NCBI GenBank assembly: GCA_035079385.1
Contig: JAVHKY010000052.1
Coordinates: 1,240,001-1,304,000 of the forward strand
Direction of reading: 5' to 3'
Source: Aspidiotus rigidus
Lineage: Eukaryota; Arthropoda; Insecta; Hemiptera; Diaspididae
Length of the DNA stretch: 64,000 nucleotides
The position numbers were made by a program, and so were the translations under genes. The notes beneath the pieces were generated by a model that saw only the letters and a list, made by a program, of their open reading frames with translations, searched no databases and was not told the origin of the DNA. The stretch's first letter is position 1. Each line of letters begins with the position of its first letter. This document shows, one piece after another, positions 58,176 through 64,000 of the stretch.

Positions 58176-58506
58176 AAATTATTATTCGGCACTGCCGTCA
58201 AATAAATTTACAGATTTAAATTTTATCGGTGAAGTATACGTTAACTCTTAAGCAAAAACTAGGCTAACTTCACCCTTTATTTTCAAAAAACATACACGAC
58301 GTTTCGAACGAGTAACCGTTCTTCATCAAGTGAGAAAACGAACTCTCGTTCGAAACGTCGTGTATGTTTTCTGAAAATAAAGGGTGAAGTTAGCCTAGTT
58401 TTTGCTTAAGAGTCAAATAAATTTGTTACACACTATAAGTATCCGAAACGTCGGACACTTATAGTGTGTAACAAATTTATTTGACGGCAGTGCCGAATAA
58501 TAATTT
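58176..58506. mobile_element. Hairpin element interrupted by another hairpin element
   Basis: Without the inner insert, the left arm (58176-58209 plus 58425-58440) pairs perfectly with 58457-58506. The loop contains GAAACGTC at 58445-58452. The left arm is split at GTCAAATAAATTT by a 202-bp insert (58210-58411) that duplicates these 13 bases. Both belong to the same structural class as 6103-6210 and 8131-8310. Confidence 0.8.
58210..58411. mobile_element. Hairpin insertion with 13-bp TSD (hairpin family, copy 5), nested
   Basis: TSD GTCAAATAAATTT at 58197-58209 and 58412-58424. Arms of about 67 bp (58246-58312 and 58345-58411). On the left is a 36-nt tail (58210-58245). On the minus strand between 58334 and 58294: TTGATGA, stem GAACG/CGTTC, GAAACGTC, and CAC/GTG closing arms, a hammerhead-like motif with the first core C changed to T. 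Confidence 0.85.
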
Positions 58507-59829
58507 CTTTTTAATGTAAAAAACCGTCAAAAAATTAAAACTCCATACAATTGGAAAAATTTCTTTTCTAATTGTATATGTTACCGGGAATGATGTAAAT
58601 CCAATGAATATTAACGAAAATGTCTAGGCATTTTCGTTCAGCCCGAATATGCTTAGTATGTTACGTCCTTTCCTAGGAAACAACGCAAATTACCCATTTA
58701 CGTCGGCAATGTTGTTGACTTCGTCATATTAACAATGTAGCCTAGCCATTTTCATAAACGCCGAAGAGCAGTTAGGACGTGTTGTATGAATGAAAAAAAT
58801 GTATAATGAATACAAAAAGGTACGCCATTTTTCTTACATAAGAAATCTAGGCAGAAAATGTACAATAAACGTACGCTACTCTGTTTATATAAAAAGTGTA
58901 AGACTAGGCCTATTTACTACTTATTACTGCAGGTTAAACTTGAATGACTGTGACGTTACAAGGAGCATGTTCTACTCCATAGTAGGCCACATAAAGCACA
59001 AGGTCGGCTCTCCAAAGAGGAACTCAATGTTCAGAAAACACCTCTCCGTATTGTAGTTTATAATTTTGAGGGTTGGTCTCCGGTTTGACCGGAACACACA
59101 TTGTAATCAAAATTTGAGCTGCAGAGTCTAGCCTAAAGCAGAATGAGATCAACACTGAAAGACACGGAGGGGGAGGGTCGCGCTTGACCGTATCTCAGGG
59201 ACTTCGATACTCATCTAAAATGGATAAAAAAGTAGGCTGAGTAGGAGAGATGTATGGATTGAGGCTCGGATAGACATTACAGTCAGGAGGGAGAGAGCAG
59301 AGAAAGAGACTTGTAGTTTACCTCAGGGAATGTGTGTTCGAGTTAGCACTGCAGAAACAGCGAGTGTATCGTGTCAGTACTAAGTTTTGTAGGCTTATCT
59401 AAGATAAATAAAAGCAAGGGGGGGAGTCGACAATCGAATACCGGATCACGTAGTATAATTGAGATTATAGAAATCAGTCCGAAGCCGGGACTAAATAAAG
59501 AAAGTTTGAGCTTTACGACATACCCTATACGCCACTCACGACCCTGCCATGGGTGTTCACGCTAACACCATCTTTTCAAAACTTATGAACTTTAAGAACA
59601 GAAACTGCTGTTCGGCGCAATATCGTTTTCATCCCATAGGTAGTATCGCATTCGAACGTAAAATCATAATAGTTGCGAGGGATTATGGTTTAATGCGGAA
59701 AACGAAATAAATGAGTAAATAAAAATTGAATAATAAAGAAAAGAAAAAAAAAAAAACTAAACGATCATAAATCAAATAATATAAAGAAAGAAGAAAAAAA
59801 AAAGAAAAGTGAACTGAAAATCATACGAA

Positions 59830-59864
<35 letters not shown>

Positions 59865-61588
59865 GAAAAGGAGCAAAATAATAAAACCTGAAGCGCCAGC
59901 AGGTACTGATAAGGCTTTGACAAGCTCGTTGATTACGAGGATCTTTCTTTTTTTCGAATAAGGATTTCGATGTCAAGTCTCTGATCCACCAAGGATTATA
60001 GATCGAGGACTAGATCTTGTCCGGCGTCGCAAACGAAGGATTGACGAATGAAGAAAATTTTCAGCGTCTGTCGTAAATGCGGTAAGACGCGCAACAATGA
60101 TCTTTACAGATATCGAAGAGAAAAAAAAAACTTTCGTTTCAAATTTGAAGCGGTAGGTCTGGACTGTACACTACAAACAGGAAAAACAGAAGTAACCGGT
60201 GGCGGTAACTCGGGATCAACGCCGGTTACGGAGAAGGTAGAATAGGTACAGGAGAAAGGAAGGGGAAAGGATAAGAGGGAAGTACAGCTAGACGGTCCGC
60301 GCGAACGCCGAACGAAAAAGTACGGCTGCCTTCACACATCTTCGATGAAACCGAGAGTTCGTAACGCCACATTCGCCCCTGTTGAGATGTGACAAAATCC
60401 CAAAGGACTTTGGACCATCTCAATACAGTACTTCAGAAGATTCGAACCCCAGGAACAGCGAAGAGTGATCCAACAGCGGAGGCCCACACCCAGATCCAGA
60501 ACAGAAGGGACACCCACTAGCGAGTCACACCAACAGCTCTGCCGACGTTACAACAGAGATCCAGAAGAAAACAAAGCGTAAGTACTTCTATAAAATTACA
60601 ATAATCGAGTAGTAAATCCTCGATAGTAAGATAGTAATGGTAGAAATTAAAGCAAAAGAGAAAGAAAAAAAGAGAATAATTTAAAAAAAAGAATTAAAAA
60701 AAAAGGAAATTAGCAAAGTTACAAAAAAAAAGGTAATAACTTCCAATATCTCTTCGATATAGGTGGACAAATTTAACCAGAGAACTCATCATATTCCGCC
60801 AATCAACGTGGTAAACCATTCTATAAGATCACTAACTTCGGAATCTTGCCTTATACTGTAAGGTAAGTCAATATATACATATAGATATTAATAAAGTAGT
60901 CTTAGAATAAATAGCAGGATTGGTAACGGAATGACAAAACAAAGAAAGGATACAAAAGAAAAAAAAAAATTCAAACAAAACAAACAAAATTTAAAAAAAA
61001 AAATAAAAAAAATAAAAAAAAATTTAAAAAAAAAATGAAGGAAAATAATAACAATAATGACTAAAAAATAAAACACAAGACATTAATAAGAAACAAAAAA
61101 GGTACAAAATCCGAGTCGAGCTAGGGAATTGAGTTCACTACTGGGTCCTTGTTTGAAGGCTTACTCTTTCTGGTCCGGGAAAATCAAATTTTCCGGGACT
61201 AGTACTTGAAACGACTTTTTGCTGACAGTCCGGAAAATTGAACAATTTTCGGGACTAGTACTTCATAATCGAGTTCCCGATATATCTTCTGGCACCTTTC
61301 CAATTCACAGCTATTTTGCGAGGAAAGAAATATTTAGGACGAAGACACGGATATTATTTGAGCTCAGACGCTCGGAAAGAGAGGAAACCCCTCGCGGAGT
61401 TATAATGGGAAGCAGCTACAGAAAAAGTTATAGGATAACGGGAGAATTTAGGGATGCAAAATAACTGCTCATTGCTGACGTGAAAGATGTCAAGAAGAAG
61501 ACGACTAGACATTTACCCGAGTTTCAGATATATACAGAAATAGGATAATTATGGCGAAATGACTTTTCAGAATATATATACAACAATT
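58507..61588. other. No gene recognised; A-rich and 3' non-coding part of the minus-strand retroelement
   Basis: A-rich tracts (59,700-59,880, 60,640-60,740, 60,950-61,080) and an (AAT)n run at about 59,830-59,860. Short ORFs at 59,371-59,565 and 60,048-60,245 have no recognisable domain. The lower-coordinate LTR of the minus-strand element should lie here, but I found no direct-repeat partner inside the window, so its limits are unknown. Confidence 0.4.
61173..61255. repeat. Two tandem small hairpins downstream of the retroelement pol
   Basis: GTCCGGGAAAAT-CAA-ATTTTCCGGGAC (61173-61199) and GTCCGGAAAATTG-AA-CAATTTTCGGGAC (61228-61255) are each followed by TAGTACTT. They lie 335-415 bp past the pol stop, in the expected 3' region, and could be RNA structures. 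Confidence 0.6.
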
Positions 61589-64000
61589 TTACATATTTAC
61601 ATATTCCTTTCTTCCCCCTCTCATTCCTGAAATATTTGAAGTTTTTACCCTTCGATCCTCGGCCCTCCCGATTCCAGTTGTTACTGACAGAATTGCTGCG
61701 ATTATCTTATCGACTTGTTCATCTTTTATTCTTTCTACAGCAGCAGTGAGGGCGTTTTTCAGATTTTTCTTTAGATCACTATCTTCATCTTTTGTTCTAT
61801 TCGAATCTACAATTTTCTCGGCCTCAGCTAATGCTTTTCTCGCCAGTTCGTCAGCCGCTTCATTGCCCTCATCACCACTATGGGCTTTTACGAAGGCAAA
61901 TGTGACAGCCTTCATTCTAGTCAGCGCTTCCTCTAGTTTTAGAAGTAAGAAATTATCGGTTCGCCTATATGTTAGTGATTTATTTGCTGCATATTCGCTA
62001 AGCCACTTATCACGGTACTCACTAAAGTATTTAATCACCCACATAGAATCTGTGCGAATTTCAAGTTCTTCCATGCGGTTTTGTTTTGCAATTTCTAATG
62101 CTCGCACGACAGCAATAATTTCGGCAGCGTTGTTATAGATATATTTCAAATTCGTGAATCTTTTAAAGTCGAATAATGGCTCCGAAACATTCAACTTACT
62201 TTCTGGAGCGAAGAATACACCTATACCGGCTCTTGATTCGGGCGTACCATTTTTGGCGCAAGCGCCATCAGTGTAGATTACGACTCGCTTCGCGTATTCA
62301 CGAATATTATTTCTGATGATAGAGTATTTTTCACTACCATTTTCGATTTGTCTTACCCGATATTGTTTAGTCTTCCAGAAATCCGCTAGACGGTCAATTT
62401 GTGTTTGTTCAATCTCTTCACTAACACAAAATGCATATTGAGGTTTCTTTTTCTTTTCGTATTTTCTAGCATCACGATAATTTAAACCTTCCGTACGAGT
62501 AGTTCTAATGGGTCGGTCTTTTCTTTCGCTAGTATCAATTTGAATCCTCTTCATTGACGAACCATCATTTTTCATCACCTCGACTTCGTTATCAATTTTT
62601 TTGAACTCTGATTTTAAGTCCTCCTTTTGTGAACAAGTAGGAATTTTCGTGGATTTACTTGAATGAGGTCTTCCCCTTCTCTTCTTTTTCAAAGTGATTT
62701 CATTTTGAGAAGATTCTCCCTTCAATGTATCATCGTAATTTACGAAATCTCGAGGATTGGTACTATCAACGGTCTTTTCTGACTTCAAGTCTTTTTCCAA
62801 CCTCATTTGCCTTTCTTTCGCAAATTTTTTCCACGCGGCGTATCGGCGCTGCACCGGATTAGGCTGAGTGATGTCATGTACTCTGACTAGATTTCTGATG
62901 TTCTCCCATCTAATGGTTTTGTCTTCCCCTAGGCTTCGAAGTTTGTATCTATTTTCAAACGTTGTAGCTATAACTTCAAACCTATCTGAAAATCTCGGAA
63001 GGAATTTCTTAATCCGTCCCTCACCTCTTTTAGTTTGAGGATGAAGTCTAAGTTTGACAATGTCACCTACAAGTATTCTAGATCTTTTATCATCAGTGAC
63101 TTTCGAATATACTTTCTTTAGACGATCTCTAACCTCGTTTATTATCTTATTTCTGACTAGTTTCGGGGGCGGGATTTTTAATATTTCAGGAATTTCATCT
63201 GGTACTGGTTCACCCGTAATTATTTCGTGAGGTGGTACCAATGTTACGCCATGCTCGACCTCGTTAATCGCGCATTCAATATCACGTACCAATTCCCGCC
63301 AGCGATCATGAGATTTCTCTATTAAATGGATCCTCATCATATCGCCTACTCTGGACATAATCCGCTCAGCTAAATTGCACTGAGGATTATAAAATGAAGT
63401 GTGAGTTACGTTAATCTTCATATTGTTCATAGCCTCATAAAATTCGTCCGACGTGAAGGCCCTACCGTTATCACTTAAAATATTCTCAGGTTTGTTAAAA
63501 TTCGCTGAGTATTTTTCTAGTGCTCTAATTACCGACTTCGAGTCGGCATTTTCTATCGGTACAATTTTCACCATTTTGGAGAAGCCCTCGAGCATAACCA
63601 GGATATACTTATAACGCCCTGAGCTGATTAAGGGACCGAAGAAATCTAGGAACAGGAACTGATTTACCCGTTCAATTTCGATGTGTTTAATAGCTGCTTT
63701 CGCTCTTTTTGCGTGACATTTCATTTTTAAGCACGGTCTACATCGCCCTACATAATCGGCTACATCTTCAGCTAGCAACTTCCAGTGGAAATGTCTTCTT
63801 AGCACTGTGATTGTTTTTTGAATTGCTTGATGACCATAGAAACGATGATAATAGTCGATGAGGTCTCGTTGAAGTTTTTCCGGCACAAAAATTCTTTCAA
63901 TTCCATCATATCCACGAAATCTATAATACTCTCCGTCAAATGTTACACGTGAATTATTTTTCTTTCGCTCTGTCGATATTATTTCGTCTTCTTCCTGAAG
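61589..64000 (-). CDS. pol: LTR-retroelement Pol, 3' part: integrase plus second, cellular-type RNase HI (5' partial)
   Basis: Open for 803 codons from the window edge to TAA at 61589-61591; the RT part must lie beyond 64,000. Numbers count from the GTG at 63886. HHCC zinc domain H14, H19, C49, C52; DDE core D81 (FLDFFGP), D139 (LSDNGRAF) and E174, 34 residues apart; then a GPF-like C-terminal domain to about 335. A basic linker (about 340-530) holds KKKRRGRPHSS (400-410), an AT-hook-like RGRP. Residues about 534-690 form an RNase HI with D540 (YTDGACAKNG), E589 (NNAAEI), D613 (RTDSMW), H669 and D679 (GNEAADELA), all catalytic residues present. This looks like the cellular RNase HI rather than the retroelement's own RNase H, which would normally sit between RT and integrase. 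No stops or shifts, so the element is probably young. Confidence 0.88.
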   Translation of the reverse strand, partial: LQEEDEIISTERKKNNSRVTFDGEYYRFRGYDGIERIFVPEKLQRDLIDYYHRFYGHQAIQKTITVLRRHFHWKLLAEDVADYVGRCRPCLKMKCHAKRAKAAIKHIEIERVNQFLFLDFFGPLISSGRYKYILVMLEGFSKMVKIVPIENADSKSVIRALEKYSANFNKPENILSDNGRAFTSDEFYEAMNNMKINVTHTSFYNPQCNLAERIMSRVGDMMRIHLIEKSHDRWRELVRDIECAINEVEHGVTLVPPHEIITGEPVPDEIPEILKIPPPKLVRNKIINEVRDRLKKVYSKVTDDKRSRILVGDIVKLRLHPQTKRGEGRIKKFLPRFSDRFEVIATTFENRYKLRSLGEDKTIRWENIRNLVRVHDITQPNPVQRRYAAWKKFAKERQMRLEKDLKSEKTVDSTNPRDFVNYDDTLKGESSQNEITLKKKRRGRPHSSKSTKIPTCSQKEDLKSEFKKIDNEVEVMKNDGSSMKRIQIDTSERKDRPIRTTRTEGLNYRDARKYEKKKKPQYAFCVSEEIEQTQIDRLADFWKTKQYRVRQIENGSEKYSIIRNNIREYAKRVVIYTDGACAKNGTPESRAGIGVFFAPESKLNVSEPLFDFKRFTNLKYIYNNAAEIIAVVRALEIAKQNRMEELEIRTDSMWVIKYFSEYRDKWLSEYAANKSLTYRRTDNFLLLKLEEALTRMKAVTFAFVKAHSGDEGNEAADELARKALAEAEKIVDSNRTKDEDSDLKKNLKNALTAAVERIKDEQVDKIIAAILSVTTGIGRAEDRRVKTSNISGMRGGRKEYVNM

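Noticed and set aside
1..64000. CRISPR arrays, bacterial operons, plasmid or phage features
   Set aside because: None found. Repeats are TE-derived, genes have GT-AG introns, and polyadenylation signals are present.

Overview
This is a eukaryotic, AT-rich nuclear window. It holds one long multi-exon host gene and a dense, layered set of transposable elements (TEs). The TE mix is BEL/Pao, Ty3/Gypsy, RNase H-bearing LINEs, an RTE-like LINE end, Tigger, hAT, FLYWCH-type MULEs, a KRBA2/Ginger-type integrase element and Penelope-like hairpins. Together with short spliced exons and a secreted Ser/Thr-rich protein, this suggests an arthropod, perhaps a hemipteran insect. That assignment is inference; I see no ribosomal, mitochondrial or other diagnostic locus.

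Layout. 1-14.5 kb has no recognisable gene: tandem repeats, two hairpin insertions with 12-13 bp target-site duplications (TSDs), a tRNA-like SINE head, dispersed repeats and a MITE. 14.5-16.6 kb is a nearly intact Tigger element with a 537-aa DDE transposase. 18.0-20.2 kb holds LINE remnants cut by the 5' half of a hAT element. From 21,475 to 57,565 on the + strand I reconstruct a 17-exon gene of 1,127 codons (exons 21475-21694, 36375-36575, 38318-38415, 38511-38683, 38799-39121, 39285-39507, 44108-44224, 44309-44529, 44614-44730, 44835-45092, 45898-46302, 46396-46488, 46564-46678, 50613-50762, 56720-56912, 56992-57180, 57278-57565). Every junction keeps frame. The product has a signal peptide and long Thr/Ser-rich stretches with Arg-rich motifs. 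I do not recognise it by name.

The introns of this gene carry most of the TEs. Intron 1 (14.7 kb) has a decayed BEL/Pao element, a 906-bp MULE derivative, a young Gypsy element (LTRs differ at 1 of 283 sites) with a canonical -1 frameshift heptamer and an in-frame pol deletion, and a FLYWCH MULE with 9-bp TSD. Intron 2 has an RTE-like LINE 3' end. Intron 13 has a KRBA2/Ginger-type pseudogene and a second 906-bp MULE copy inverted relative to the first. Intron 14 has a hAT MITE nested in another hAT MITE, next to a paralogous empty site. Downstream, 58.2-58.5 kb is a hairpin element nested in another hairpin. At the right edge (61,589-64,000, minus strand) lies the 3' part of a retroelement pol encoding an integrase followed by a second, cellular-type RNase H.

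Most notable: (1) a family of short hairpin insertions with 12-13 bp TSDs, one-sided tails of about 34-39 nt and hammerhead-ribozyme-like motifs; (2) the integrase-RNase HI fusion with an AT-hook-like linker; (3) the Gypsy A_AAA_AAC shift site plus trans-mobilisation signature; (4) inverted MULE copies bracketing exons 2-13 of one gene.
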